NCBI GenBank assembly: GCA_030681895.1
Contig: JAUXRI010000225.1
Coordinates: forward strand, 59,078-123,077
DNA: 64,000 bases
Source: Myxococcales bacterium
Lineage (GTDB): Bacteria; Myxococcota; Myxococcia; Myxococcales; Myxococcaceae
Reading direction: 5' to 3'
Position 1 is the first letter of the stretch. Every line of letters starts with the position of its first letter. The notes below the pieces were generated by a model, which was not told the origin of the DNA, did not search any database, and saw only the letters and a list, made by a program, of their open reading frames with translations. This document shows, one piece after another, positions 41,641 to 50,942 of this stretch. A program made the translations under genes and the position numbers.

Positions 41641-43364
41641 GCTCGCGCCTGCTCGCGGTGTTCACCCTCGTGCCCCTCTCGGCGTTCGCGTGGGACTCGG
41701 TGTGTTTCGAGCCGAACGGCCGCGCGTGCACGCCATTTGCTGGCCCCCAGACGGCGCGCCACCGGTGGATTGGGCCCAGCGACGAGCACCGCCAGTTGTT
41801 CGAGCAGACCCGTGAGCAGGCCGGGCTGCCCGCGTCGGTGTCGATGCCCACCACGCTCACCGTCTTCACCTCGTCGTCGAGCGTCGCCATCGGTGGCGTG
41901 ATGATGCCCACGCTCCAGCCGACGGCGTTCGAGCAGGCCACCCGGGAGCGCACCCGCACCTTCACCATCGCGGAGTTCTCCCAGTTGCCCGACTTCTCGT
42001 ACGCGCTGTGGGACTGGGCGAGCGGTCACGAGACCTGTCCGCTGAACGACGGCACCGACGCGACGCTGTGCCACGACTTCGCGAGCCACATGGGGCCGGT
42101 GAACTCGAACCACTTCGTGCCGCAGTCGCAGCGCGCCTATGCCCGCGCCCATGCGCTCGCCGTCGCCAGAGCCACCGAGTGCAAGTCGCTCGGTGACGCC
42201 CTCGACGGCGGCTTCACCGAGGTGACGCGCGCGTGTGAAACCGAAGCGCTCGCGCTCGAGGCGATGGGCCAGCACTTCCTGCAAGATGCGTGGAGCATGG
42301 GCCACATGTGGGAGCGCTGGGGCTCGTCGAACCTCGAGGAGTTTCCCGGCGCGACGACGGAAGAGAAGCGCGACCGGGCCGTCCTCACCGCGCTCGTCTC
42401 GGGCTTCGTGCACGGCGCCAGAGGCGTGCTGCAGGCGCTGCCCACGTGGACGACGTACGACGTGAACGACGCGCTCTGTGCTCCGTGGGACGACGTGCGC
42501 TTCGTCGCGAAAGATGGGCTCGTCTCGAACGCCGTCGGCGACCTCTACCTCGCGCAGATGACGGGGCCGCAACGCCAGCGCTTCTTCGACTGCGCGACCT
42601 CGGGGCTGCTCCAGGTGTACTCCGCGACGGGCAAGGCCCATGGCGCGCTCGGGGTGCCGGCGTCGGGCCTGAGCTCGGTCGACCCGACGTCTGACTTCTG
42701 CTTCGGCCAGCGCGCGACCAACGAGTCCATCGTGCGCGGCATGGCGATTCAGCTGAGGGTGGCGACGATTCAGACGAGCATTCCGCTCGACGCCCGCTTC
42801 GCCTCGTGGATGGTGCCGCAGGTGGCCCGCGCCTCGGGCAAGGTGCCGGTGTCGAAGAAGACGAAGAACGGGTTCCGCCTCTCGTTGGAGCGCGTCACCA
42901 CGCTCGCGCGCCTCACCGCGAAGGACGAGCCGCTCGGCACCACGCTCGCCGAGGGCGGCATGGGTGAGTTCATGGGCGTGGCTCCGAACGGCGGCTACAC
43001 GACGGCGTCGGTGTACGAAGACCCGCCGCTGCCGTGGGGCCCTGGTGGCTCGCCGCGCGCCGTGACGCTCGCGCAGGTGTTCCACGTCGCGCACGCGAAG
43101 GAGTGGTGCGCCGCGACGACCGTCACGCACCTCGACACGCTCAAGGCCCGCGCGAGCGACGGCAGGCTCGATGCGCAGGCTCGCGCCACGGCCTGCTCGG
43201 TGTGCACGGAGCTCGTCTCGCGTCACCTGCGCGTCGGCACCTCGACTTCGTGGGACACCTCCACCGAGCCGCTCTGTCAGGGGCTGAACTCGTCGCCGGC
43301 GTACGTGTACGTGCCGGGGCCAGGGACGCCGAGGGCGCTCGCGCAGCAGTGGTGCTGTCCGTAG
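41637..43364 (+). CDS. Secreted zinc-dependent phospholipase C-like protein
   Basis: A 575-residue exported protein. A signal peptide is cleaved after Ala18, leaving Trp19 at the N-terminus; in bacterial zinc phospholipase C the mature protein also starts with a Trp that binds zinc. The motif H213-F-L-Q-D217-x5-H223 fits the HxxxD-x5-H metal site of the PLC/S1-P1 nuclease fold, and H151 and H159 lie in a further His-rich segment. The protein is larger than Bacillus PLC (about 245), with an added C-terminal half. Likely activity is phosphodiester hydrolysis of phospholipids or nucleotides outside the cell. Confidence 0.6.
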   Translation: MSSRLLAVFTLVPLSAFAWDSVCFEPNGRACTPFAGPQTARHRWIGPSDEHRQLFEQTREQAGLPASVSMPTTLTVFTSSSSVAIGGVMMPTLQPTAFEQATRERTRTFTIAEFSQLPDFSYALWDWASGHETCPLNDGTDATLCHDFASHMGPVNSNHFVPQSQRAYARAHALAVARATECKSLGDALDGGFTEVTRACETEALALEAMGQHFLQDAWSMGHMWERWGSSNLEEFPGATTEEKRDRAVLTALVSGFVHGARGVLQALPTWTTYDVNDALCAPWDDVRFVAKDGLVSNAVGDLYLAQMTGPQRQRFFDCATSGLLQVYSATGKAHGALGVPASGLSSVDPTSDFCFGQRATNESIVRGMAIQLRVATIQTSIPLDARFASWMVPQVARASGKVPVSKKTKNGFRLSLERVTTLARLTAKDEPLGTTLAEGGMGEFMGVAPNGGYTTASVYEDPPLPWGPGGSPRAVTLAQVFHVAHAKEWCAATTVTHLDTLKARASDGRLDAQARATACSVCTELVSRHLRVGTSTSWDTSTEPLCQGLNSSPAYVYVPGPGTPRALAQQWCCP

Positions 43365-43529
43365 ACGCGGCCGCCCACTCTCGTGCACACCACGTTCGCG
43401 TTCTGAGAATGCAGCCCCGGTGGAGCGGCCACGCGCGTCGCTGAACACTCGGGTGGGCACTGCGCCGAATGGAACGACGGGTGGTTGAAGCGCGAAAACC
43501 CGGGCGCTCAGTTTGCAGTGACGGACTCC

Positions 43530-45656
43530 ATGATCCGCCGCCTCAGCTGGTTGTGCCTCCTCCTGAGCGCCTGCGACGGCACGGCGACCTTCCAGGCCGA
43601 GGCCGGGCCGGTCGATGGAATCATCGGCGTGTCGGGCGCTCCGAAGGTGACGGGGTTCCGCTGCGCGCAGCCGTCGGTCGAAGCGACGGTGCCGTTGTCC
43701 TGCACGGCGCAGACGTCTCACCCGAAAGGCTCGGGCTTGAGCTGCCGGCTCGAGTCGTCGTCGGGCGAGCGGGTCGAGCTGGGTGATTGTTCCGGTGCGC
43801 TGGCGACGTCGGTGCGCCTGATGACGCCGGGGCAGGCCACCCTGAAGCTCGTCGTGTCGGACGCCGAGGGCCAGCAGGTCGAGCGCACGGTGTCGATCGA
43901 AGTGTTGTTGCCTCCGAACCAGCCGCCGCGCATCACGCGCTTCACCGCGTCGCGCATGACGGGCGTGACGCCGTTCTCCACCACGCTGCAGGTCGACGCC
44001 GCAGACCCGGACTCGAGTGACGTGCGCTGCGAGCTGACGCCAGGCGGCCCCGTTCCGTGTTCGATGGGCCAGCAGCAGCTCAGCGTCACCCAGCGCGGCG
44101 CGACCACGGTGACGCTGACGGTGCGCGATGGGCGCGGTGCAGCAGTGACCGAGACGCTCTCCGTGATGGGCGTCGAGCCGGTCGGCGACGTGCGGGTCGA
44201 AGCCATCAGCCTTGGGCAATCGGTGGTGGCGCCGGACCTGAAGCTCATCGAGGGCAAGCCAGCGCTGGTGGTGGCCTCGGTGCTCTCCGATGCGCCTGCG
44301 CTCACCAGCGTCGTCGAGGTGGTGGCACGCCGCGCCGGTGTCGAGCTCGGGCGCCAGCGCATGACGGGCCCTGCCACACACCCGACGACCGCGACCGACG
44401 TCTCACGCCAGTATCGCGCGACGCTGCCGGCTGACTGGGTGGTCCCCGGCGTCGAGCTGGCGGTGGTTGCCGACGTGATGGAGCAGCTGCCCGAGTCCAA
44501 CGAGCAGAACAACGAGCTGCGGGTGACGCCGACGCTGAGCCGCCGCCACGTGCTGCACCTCACCTCGGTGCCCGTCGTCGTCAGCGGCGTCACCTCGAAC
44601 GTGGTCGACCTCAAGGCGACGATGGTCGCGCAGTGGCCGTTCGCCGACCTGCTCAACACCACGCGCGCGCCGTACACCACGAGCCAGGTGCCCACGGGCA
44701 GCAACACGCAGGCGTGGGCCGCGCTGCTGTCTGAAGTCGCCCAGCTTCGTGGCGTCGATGGCAGCTCGCGCCACTACTACGGCTTCGTGCGCGTCGGCTC
44801 GAGCGGGGTCGCGGGCATCGGCTACATCGGCCAGCCCACCGGCATCGGCCGTGACGACAGCGGAGGCGTCGCCTCGCACGAGCTCGGTCACAACTTCGGT
44901 CGTCCGCACGCGCCCTGTGGAGGCGCCGCGGGTGCAGACCCGTCGTATCCGTACGCCGGCGGGCGCATCGGCTCGTGGGGTTGGAACGGGCAGTCGTTCA
45001 TGAACCCGTCGCAGTTCGTCGACCTGATGAGCTACTGCAACCCGACGTGGATCAGCGACTACACGTACCGCTCCGCGCTCGGCGCCATCGAGCGTGACCG
45101 CGACTACGCCCCGACGCCGCCGCAGGCGATGGTGCTCGAGCCGTCGGTGGTGGTCGCCGTCGTCGTGCGTGATGGCGTGCCCACCTTGCAGCCGCTGCAC
45201 GCGGTGCTCGGCGCGCGCTCGCCTGCGGTCGACTCGGGCTGGTCCGTTCGACTCACCGCGACTTCGGGACGAACGGTGCTCGCCTCGTTGTCGTCAGCGA
45301 CGCTCTCGGAGTCCGACGAGGTGCACCTGCTCGGTGTGGTGGAAGACGTCGGCGCGCTGGAGTCCGTGGAGCTCGTCCATCACGGCGTCGTCGTGCTTCG
45401 TCAGACGGCTACGCCAGTCGCGCTCGAGAAGGTGCAGATCGCTCGCGTCGATGCGCGTTCGGTCCGCGTGACGTGGAATCACCACGCCGCGCCGTTCCTG
45501 ACGGTCGCGCACTTCGGGTCGGAGCGCACGACGTTGACCCTTCGCGCGACGGGCGGCGCGGTGGTGCTGGCCCACGACGGCCTCGAAGGTGGGCAGCTCG
45601 AGCTCAGCGCGTCGAGCGGCGTCGCCACGGTTCGTCAGCTCGTCACGATGCCGTGA
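43530..45656 (+). CDS. Metzincin-type metalloprotease lipoprotein with beta domains
   Basis: A 708-residue exported lipoprotein (signal ending LLSAC, Cys15). Several beta-sandwich segments occupy about 35-330, the last resembling a CARDB module. The protease domain follows with the extended zinc site HELGHNFGRPH at 450-460 and a downstream Met in VDLMSYC that could form the Met-turn. These features fit metzincins of the M66 or M12-like groups. The C-terminal 170 residues are again beta-rich. A protease acting on extracellular proteins is likely. The start at 43530 begins the signal sequence. Confidence 0.8.
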   Translation: MIRRLSWLCLLLSACDGTATFQAEAGPVDGIIGVSGAPKVTGFRCAQPSVEATVPLSCTAQTSHPKGSGLSCRLESSSGERVELGDCSGALATSVRLMTPGQATLKLVVSDAEGQQVERTVSIEVLLPPNQPPRITRFTASRMTGVTPFSTTLQVDAADPDSSDVRCELTPGGPVPCSMGQQQLSVTQRGATTVTLTVRDGRGAAVTETLSVMGVEPVGDVRVEAISLGQSVVAPDLKLIEGKPALVVASVLSDAPALTSVVEVVARRAGVELGRQRMTGPATHPTTATDVSRQYRATLPADWVVPGVELAVVADVMEQLPESNEQNNELRVTPTLSRRHVLHLTSVPVVVSGVTSNVVDLKATMVAQWPFADLLNTTRAPYTTSQVPTGSNTQAWAALLSEVAQLRGVDGSSRHYYGFVRVGSSGVAGIGYIGQPTGIGRDDSGGVASHELGHNFGRPHAPCGGAAGADPSYPYAGGRIGSWGWNGQSFMNPSQFVDLMSYCNPTWISDYTYRSALGAIERDRDYAPTPPQAMVLEPSVVVAVVVRDGVPTLQPLHAVLGARSPAVDSGWSVRLTATSGRTVLASLSSATLSESDEVHLLGVVEDVGALESVELVHHGVVVLRQTATPVALEKVQIARVDARSVRVTWNHHAAPFLTVAHFGSERTTLTLRATGGAVVLAHDGLEGGQLELSASSGVATVRQLVTMP

Positions 45657-45772
45657 GGCACGCGCAGCAGGGCAGGGCGGCGACGTCTGACAGTCTGCGT
45701 TGCTGCCCACTGCCGAACGCACCTGAATGCCGCTCCACATACTGACCGAGACTCCCTCGTCCAGTTCGCGGC

Positions 45773-46405
45773 TCATTTCCACGAGACGGGGAACCGCAGC
45801 ATGCGCCCGCCTTCGAGGCGCTCGCACGGCGCGATGGTGCCCTCGAGCCCGACGAGGAGGAACATGAAGCGCAGCCCGCCGCGCCACGTCACCTCGGTGA
45901 AGGGCGGAGCGACCATCGGGTACTCGAACGTCACGAAGCCAGACCGCGCGGTGTCACTTCGCCACGTCGCGCTCACGCCCTGAACCACCGGCATGAGGGA
46001 CTGATTGATGCGGCCAAAGACGGTCGCAGGGCTCACGCCAGAGAGCGTGAGGGCCACCTTGAGCATGGGCCCGAGAATGGGGCCGAACGAGTCTCGCGAG
46101 ACGACGAAGGCGACGTCTTCGAGCGCCTGCGGGCCGAACTGCTCGAGCACGATGGTGCACAGCTCGGCGCTGTGGCTCGCGGAGTGCCAGCGCTCGCCGT
46201 ACGGGTTGTCGATGACCTTCCGCGTCGCGACCGAGAGCCGTGGCGCCACGCGCTCCAGCAACCCCGCAGCCCGAAGCGCCTTGCCGAGCCCGGCCAGGTA
46301 GACCGCGCTCGTCTTCCAGGACTCCGGCCGGTCCGAGAGCTGCACGGGAGCGAGGATAGCGCGCGGCGCCTCGTCGGCGCCCACCGACGACGAAACGAGT
46401 GTCAT
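45773..46405 (-). CDS. DUF2378/TIGR02265 family protein
   Basis: A 210-residue paralogue of the protein at 40406-40966. The shared core includes VYLAGLGKALRAAGLLERV, RDSFGPILGPMLKVALTLSGVSPAT and GVSATWR. An N-terminal extension of about 25 residues is not shared. No export signal or membrane helix is present. It is head-to-head with the exported HExxH protein gene, with 63 bp between the starts. Confidence 0.82.
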   Translation of the reverse strand: MTLVSSSVGADEAPRAILAPVQLSDRPESWKTSAVYLAGLGKALRAAGLLERVAPRLSVATRKVIDNPYGERWHSASHSAELCTIVLEQFGPQALEDVAFVVSRDSFGPILGPMLKVALTLSGVSPATVFGRINQSLMPVVQGVSATWRSDTARSGFVTFEYPMVAPPFTEVTWRGGLRFMFLLVGLEGTIAPCERLEGGRMLRFPVSWK

Positions 46406-46468
46406 GAAAGGGGCGCTTTCCGCCTGCGAAGGAACTCACGTTGACCGCGCAGTGTCGTCTGGGGCCGA

Positions 46469-47422
46469 ATGCGCACGATGCTCCGACGACGGTCCGTTGC
46501 GATGCTCACGACCCTCGTCGCCACCGTCTCGCTCGCCTCACCGCCGCGCATCTCAGCGTCGCAGGCCCGGGTCCTCATCGGCGGAGACGTGACGGGCTGC
46601 ACCGAGGGCTCCGACGACGACCAGATTCGCTGCCTGATGAAGGCCCGCCTCTCGGACGACTCGCAGGCCTCGAAGCTCGCGCTCGCATTGTTCGAGACGG
46701 CTGGCCACGTCGTGGGTGTGCTCCCGGAGCAGGACTTCGAAGGCGGCTACCGCGGCATGATTCACCTCGTGCCCCAGCTGCCCATCGGCGCCGAGCGCAA
46801 ACACCTCGAGTTCACCGCCGGCGCGCTCACCGAGATTGACGCGTTCCTCGCCGACACCGAGCGCCTCGCCGCCGAGTCGACCGGCGAGAACGGCGCGGCC
46901 TTCCACTATCGCTGGCGCGCGCTCGAGCTGCGCTTCTACCGCTCCATCAAGAAGCGCACGCCGGCCGCCTTCGCCATCGACTGGACCGTCTCGTACAACG
47001 TCAACGGCACGCTCAACGGCTCGCTGCCCGTCGTTCGGAGCCTGCTCTTTCACGAGATCTTCCACCTCAACGACGACGGCTGGTCGGAGCGTGAGCTGAG
47101 CGCCGACTACGACACCATCGTGAAGAAGTGCGGCACCGGCATCGAGTGCCTCACGCGCTACGTGCCCGAGCCGCTCATCGTGAAGGGCGGCACCTACTAC
47201 TCGTTCATGCCCGGCAACGGCGTGCGCGAATACGCGGCAGACCTGGCGCTGCGGTACTTCAGGGACCAGCGCGAGGTGATGCAGGGCCGCGTGGTGAAGA
47301 AGCCCTTCAAGTGCGCCGCGCCCGAGAACGCGCGTGCCTGGTCGAAGCTCTCGCAGCGCTTCTTCGGTGGCGTCGACCGGTTGCCCTCGTGTTTCGACGC
47401 GAAGGCTACGGCACCGCGCTGA
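46469..47422 (+). CDS. Secreted HExxH protein, putative metallopeptidase
   Basis: A 317-residue exported protein with a signal peptide ending about residue 24. A single HEIFH zinc motif is at 195-199, followed by an acidic residue-rich helix (ERELSADYD, about 207-215) that could give the third ligand. This resembles gluzincin-like proteins, but the rest of the sequence is not one I recognise. Met4 or Met12 are other possible starts. The last 17 bp overlap the end of the convergent M20 gene. Confidence 0.6.
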   Translation: MRTMLRRRSVAMLTTLVATVSLASPPRISASQARVLIGGDVTGCTEGSDDDQIRCLMKARLSDDSQASKLALALFETAGHVVGVLPEQDFEGGYRGMIHLVPQLPIGAERKHLEFTAGALTEIDAFLADTERLAAESTGENGAAFHYRWRALELRFYRSIKKRTPAAFAIDWTVSYNVNGTLNGSLPVVRSLLFHEIFHLNDDGWSERELSADYDTIVKKCGTGIECLTRYVPEPLIVKGGTYYSFMPGNGVREYAADLALRYFRDQREVMQGRVVKKPFKCAAPENARAWSKLSQRFFGGVDRLPSCFDAKATAPR

Positions 47423-48848
47423 CGTCGACGACGGCGCGGAAGAGCACCTCGAGCCCCTTCGTCACGTTCTGCTTCGAGACGCGCTCGTTGCGCCCGTGCA
47501 TCGTCGCCAGCTCTTCCTGCGACAGCTCGAAGGGCACCATGCCGTACGCGCGCGCGCCCTTCGGCCGCGCCAGCAACGAGTCGGTGTACCCTGGCGAGAG
47601 CACCGGCCCCGCGATGGCGTCGGTGCGCGTGCCGACCGCGTGCCGCGCGAGCGCGTCGAAGAACGGGTCCTCCCAGGTCGACTCGTTGGCGGCGTCTCCG
47701 TTCGAGACCTCGAACTCGATGCCCTCGACGTCCTTCACCAGCTCCTTGAGCTCGGCGAGCAGCATCTCGGGCGTCGTGCCGGGGAGCAGCCGGCAGTCGA
47801 TGATGGCCGTGACCTGCGAAGGAATGACGTTGGGTGCGCTGCCCTTGCCGTCGAAGCCCGTCACCTGGCAGGTGTTGGTGATGCCCGCGCGCGTCGGTGG
47901 CTTCGCCATCAGCTTGCCCGTGACGAACCAGTTCACCAGCGTCGGCCGCTGCATGATGAAGCCGGTGACGCCGCCTTTCTGCTCGCCGATGCGGCGCAGC
48001 AGCTCGTAGAGCGAGGCGTGAATCTGCGGCGGTGGCTGACGGCCCGAGATGGCCTGCATCGCGCGAATGAGGCGCGTCGGCGCCCGCTGCGGAACCGGCG
48101 TGGAGCCGTGCCCGGCCTCGCCGCTCGCCTTCATCTTGATCCACAGCGCGCCCTTCTCGGCGACCGAGATGGCGAACACCGTCTGCCCCTCGAAGAGCAG
48201 GTTCTTGATGCCCAGGCCGCCTTCGTTGACGAGCACGCCGCAGTCGAGCTGGTCCCACTGCTTCTCGACGAGGTGCTTCATGCCGAGGTTGTCGACCTCT
48301 TCGTCGCCCACCGCGAGGAGGATGACGTCTCGGCGCAGCGGCACGTTGGCGCGCTTGAGCCACACCAGCGTCATGGTCTCGATGAGGCCCATGCCCTTCA
48401 TGTCGAGCGCGCCGCGGCCCCAGATGAAGCCGTCGCCGTCGATGGCTCCCGAGAGCGGGCCGGTCTCTTTCGGCCACAGCTCGGTCTCGGCTGGCACCAC
48501 GTCGAGGTGCGAGAGCAGACACAGCGGCTTCTCCGTCGGAGCGCCCGTCGCCTTCAGCCGCGCGATGAGGTTGCTGCGGCCCGGCGCGAACTCGACCAGC
48601 TCGGAAACGATGCCGTCTTTCGAGAGCAGGTCGGCGAGGTACTGCGCGCCGCGCGTCTCGTTGCCGGGCGGGTTGAAGGTGTCGACCTGCAGGTAGCCCG
48701 AGAGCGCCTGTGAGGCCTCGTCGCCGGCCTTCGCCCAGTCGATGGCGTTGCCGAACTTCTCGACACCCGCGGGCGCTGGGGTTGGTGGGGGAGGCGTGGT
48801 GGCGCAGGAGAGAACGAGGACAGCGCTGAGCGCGAGCCGGAGCGTCAT
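47406..48848 (-). CDS. M20-family metallopeptidase lipoprotein
   Basis: A 480-residue peptidase of the ArgE/DapE/carboxypeptidase G2-like M20 family. The lipoprotein signal ends LVLSC (Cys15). Metal and catalytic residues are visible: His114 in LLSHLDVVP, Asp149 in GALDMKG, and Glu183 and Glu184 in DEEVDN. A lid (dimerisation) domain occupies about 230-370, and later residues include the C-terminal His in TMHGRNE. Export shows that it acts on peptides or acylated amino acids outside the cytoplasm. It is divergent from tetR, so their promoters share 98 bp. Confidence 0.87.
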   Translation of the reverse strand: MTLRLALSAVLVLSCATTPPPPTPAPAGVEKFGNAIDWAKAGDEASQALSGYLQVDTFNPPGNETRGAQYLADLLSKDGIVSELVEFAPGRSNLIARLKATGAPTEKPLCLLSHLDVVPAETELWPKETGPLSGAIDGDGFIWGRGALDMKGMGLIETMTLVWLKRANVPLRRDVILLAVGDEEVDNLGMKHLVEKQWDQLDCGVLVNEGGLGIKNLLFEGQTVFAISVAEKGALWIKMKASGEAGHGSTPVPQRAPTRLIRAMQAISGRQPPPQIHASLYELLRRIGEQKGGVTGFIMQRPTLVNWFVTGKLMAKPPTRAGITNTCQVTGFDGKGSAPNVIPSQVTAIIDCRLLPGTTPEMLLAELKELVKDVEGIEFEVSNGDAANESTWEDPFFDALARHAVGTRTDAIAGPVLSPGYTDSLLARPKGARAYGMVPFELSQEELATMHGRNERVSKQNVTKGLEVLFRAVVDVSAVP

Positions 48849-48908
48849 GACCGGCCTTGTCGCACGCTCCCATCGGGCCTTCATGCAACTTCTGGCGGTG
48901 CACCGGAC

Positions 48909-48939
48909 TTGACAGGTAATTGAACAGTCGTTCTATTAA
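48909..48939 (+). promoter_or_regulatory. tetR promoter with GAAC-N4-GTTC operator
   Basis: TTGACA at 48909-48914 is a consensus -35 box. After 17 bp comes a weak -10, TCTATT (48932-48937; TATTAA at 48934 is an alternative). Between and overlapping them is GAACAGTCGTTC (48922-48933), an inverted repeat of the type bound by TetR-family dimers. The start of tetR is at 48947. A bound repressor would cover the promoter, so autoregulation is likely. Confidence 0.65.
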
Positions 48940-48946
48940 CGCCCGA

Positions 48947-49600
48947 ATGGCTCGGCCGAAGAAAGACGACTCGCGCGACACCCGTCGAGACATCCTCGAC
49001 CGATCGCTCGAGCTCTTCGCGAACCACGGCTTCACGGGCTCGTCGATGCGCGACATCGCGAAGGCGGTCGGCGTGCGAGAGAGCGCGCTGTACCACCACT
49101 TCCCGAACAAGAACGCCATCCTCACCACGGTGCTCGAGGAGTCGGGCCCCGGCGCGGTGAATGGGCTGATGACTGGTGACGTCGTGCGCATCATCGAGTC
49201 GATGGGTCCACAGCAGTTCCTGAACACGATGGGTGAGGCCGTGGTGGCGTTGTGGGCGACTGACCGTGAGCGCCACCTGCTGCGCCTCATCATGGCCGAG
49301 TGGCCCAGGCTCAAGGAGGCGGGCCTGTTCGACCCGCAGAAACAGATCATGAGCGTGCGGGTGCGCATCGGCTCGGTCTTCAGTGCGCTGGCTGACAAGG
49401 GCCTCATTCGCCGCGTCGACCCCGTGACGGCTGCGCTGCGCTTCATGGGGCCGCTGATGATGATCCGCATCCTCCACCTCGCCGACTTGAGCCGCCCGCC
49501 TGACGTCGACGCCATGCGCGCTGACCTCCTCCGCCACCTCGATTCCTTCTGGGACTCCGTGAAACTGGAAGCGCCACCGCTGAAGGGGAAACGCCGATGA
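48947..49600 (+). CDS. TetR-family transcriptional regulator
   Basis: A 217-residue regulator. The helix-turn-helix is in residues about 15-55, including SSMRDIAKAVGVRESALYHHFPNKNAIL, which is typical of TetR proteins. The C-terminal part is the helical ligand-binding and dimer domain. It lies 40 bp before the transport operon, and the same 12-bp inverted repeat occurs before both. The gene product probably represses itself and the operon until a ligand, perhaps the transported molecule, is bound. An upstream in-frame ATG (48920) falls inside the promoter and is unlikely. Confidence 0.92.
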   Translation: MARPKKDDSRDTRRDILDRSLELFANHGFTGSSMRDIAKAVGVRESALYHHFPNKNAILTTVLEESGPGAVNGLMTGDVVRIIESMGPQQFLNTMGEAVVALWATDRERHLLRLIMAEWPRLKEAGLFDPQKQIMSVRVRIGSVFSALADKGLIRRVDPVTAALRFMGPLMMIRILHLADLSRPPDVDAMRADLLRHLDSFWDSVKLEAPPLKGKRR

Positions 49601-49612
49601 CGCCACTGAAAC

Positions 49613-49626
49613 TGAACGAGCGTTCT
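49613..49626 (+). promoter_or_regulatory. Second TetR-type operator, before transport operon
   Basis: TGAACGAGCGTTCT matches the operator at 48921-48934 (TGAACAGTCGTTCT) in both half-sites and differs only in the centre. It lies in the 40-bp gap between tetR and the first permease gene, followed by GGAGG, which is the ribosome-binding site for the ATG at 49641. Confidence 0.65.
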
Positions 49627-49640
49627 TTCTGGAGGGTGCC

Positions 49641-50942
49641 ATGGCGCTGATGAAGCTCGCGCTGCGCAACCTGCTGCGGAACAAGCGCCGCACCGTCATC
49701 ACCTTCGTCGCGCTCGTCGCGGGCGTGGGCGCGATGGTCGCCATCAAGGGCTTCATGATTGGCCAGCGCCGGCAGATCCTCGAGAACCAGATGAAGGGGA
49801 CGCTCGGCGCGCTGCAGGTGCACAAGAAGGGCTACGTCGAGAACGTGCTGGGCTCGCCGCTCACGCTCGACTTCGCCGACACGCCCGAGCTGCGCGCCCG
49901 CCTGGCCGCCGTGCCTGGCATCACCGCCGTCAGCCCCCGCATCGAGTTCGGCGCGCAGGTCTCGACGCCCGACAAGAAGCCGATGCCCGACGACGGCTCC
50001 GAGCTGCCCGAAGCCGACCGCGGCGCGACGTCGTTCCTGATGATGACGGCCTTCGACCCGGCGCTCGAGAAGAGCGTCACGCCCAAGCGGTGGGATTGGA
50101 TTGCGTGGGGCCGCGGCGAGATGCTCCAGCGCGTCGAGCTCGAGCAGGTGGTGCTCAACGAAGACTTCGCGAAGGGCGTCGACGTGCCGCTGTGGAAGAG
50201 CGGCACCGAGCTTCCACCCATCGAGCAGCGCCTCGCCATTCTCGCGCCAGACCGTGACGCGTCGCTCAACGGCGTCAACGTGGTGATGGTGGGCACGCTC
50301 GCGTCGGCCACGCCGAACGACCGCCGCATCGGCGTCATCACCCTCGGCGCGGCGCAGTCGCTGCTTCGCATGGAGGGCCGCATCACCGAGTACGGCCTCG
50401 GCGTCGTCGATGGGGCCGACTTCGACCAGTTGCGAGACACCGTGCAGGCCACGCTCGGCGACGAGTTCGAGGTGCACACCTGGGAGCAGCGCATTCCCTT
50501 CGTGAAGGACATCGTCAACACCCAGGACTTCGTCTTCGGCATCGTCAGCAGCATCTTCCTCTTCGTGGTGCTCCTCGGCGTCGTGAACGCGATGTTGATG
50601 AGCGTGCTCGAGCGCGTGCGGGAGATCGGCACCATGCTCGCGGTCGGCATGCGGCGGCGGCAGATCGTCACGCTCTTCATCAGTGAGGGCGTCGTGCTGG
50701 GCCTCATCGGCGGAACCCTCGGCGCGCTGCTCGGCTTCGCCTGGGTGGCCTGGGCCGAGTCGGAGGGGCTCTCGATTCCCTCGCCTGGCGCGAACGTGCC
50801 CAGCCTGTTGCGGCCTCACGTCGACGTGTCCTTCCTCGTGCGCGCCGTATTTCAAGCCACCGCGGGCGCGGCGCTCGCGTCACTCTGGCCGGCGTGGCGC
50901 GCGAGCCGGCTCCGTCCCGTCGAGGCCCTGGCGCACACATGA
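49641..50942 (+). CDS. FtsX/LolE-type ABC transporter permease
   Basis: A 433-residue permease. One transmembrane helix near residue 20-40 is followed by a large periplasmic MacB-like domain (about 45-300) and three helices in the C-terminal third (about 290-420). This is the type VII ABC layout of MacB, LolC/E and FtsX, which moves substrates within the periplasm or envelope rather than across the inner membrane. No ATPase domain is fused; one is encoded at 54442. The stop overlaps the second permease gene by 4 bp. Confidence 0.9.
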   Translation: MALMKLALRNLLRNKRRTVITFVALVAGVGAMVAIKGFMIGQRRQILENQMKGTLGALQVHKKGYVENVLGSPLTLDFADTPELRARLAAVPGITAVSPRIEFGAQVSTPDKKPMPDDGSELPEADRGATSFLMMTAFDPALEKSVTPKRWDWIAWGRGEMLQRVELEQVVLNEDFAKGVDVPLWKSGTELPPIEQRLAILAPDRDASLNGVNVVMVGTLASATPNDRRIGVITLGAAQSLLRMEGRITEYGLGVVDGADFDQLRDTVQATLGDEFEVHTWEQRIPFVKDIVNTQDFVFGIVSSIFLFVVLLGVVNAMLMSVLERVREIGTMLAVGMRRRQIVTLFISEGVVLGLIGGTLGALLGFAWVAWAESEGLSIPSPGANVPSLLRPHVDVSFLVRAVFQATAGAALASLWPAWRASRLRPVEALAHT

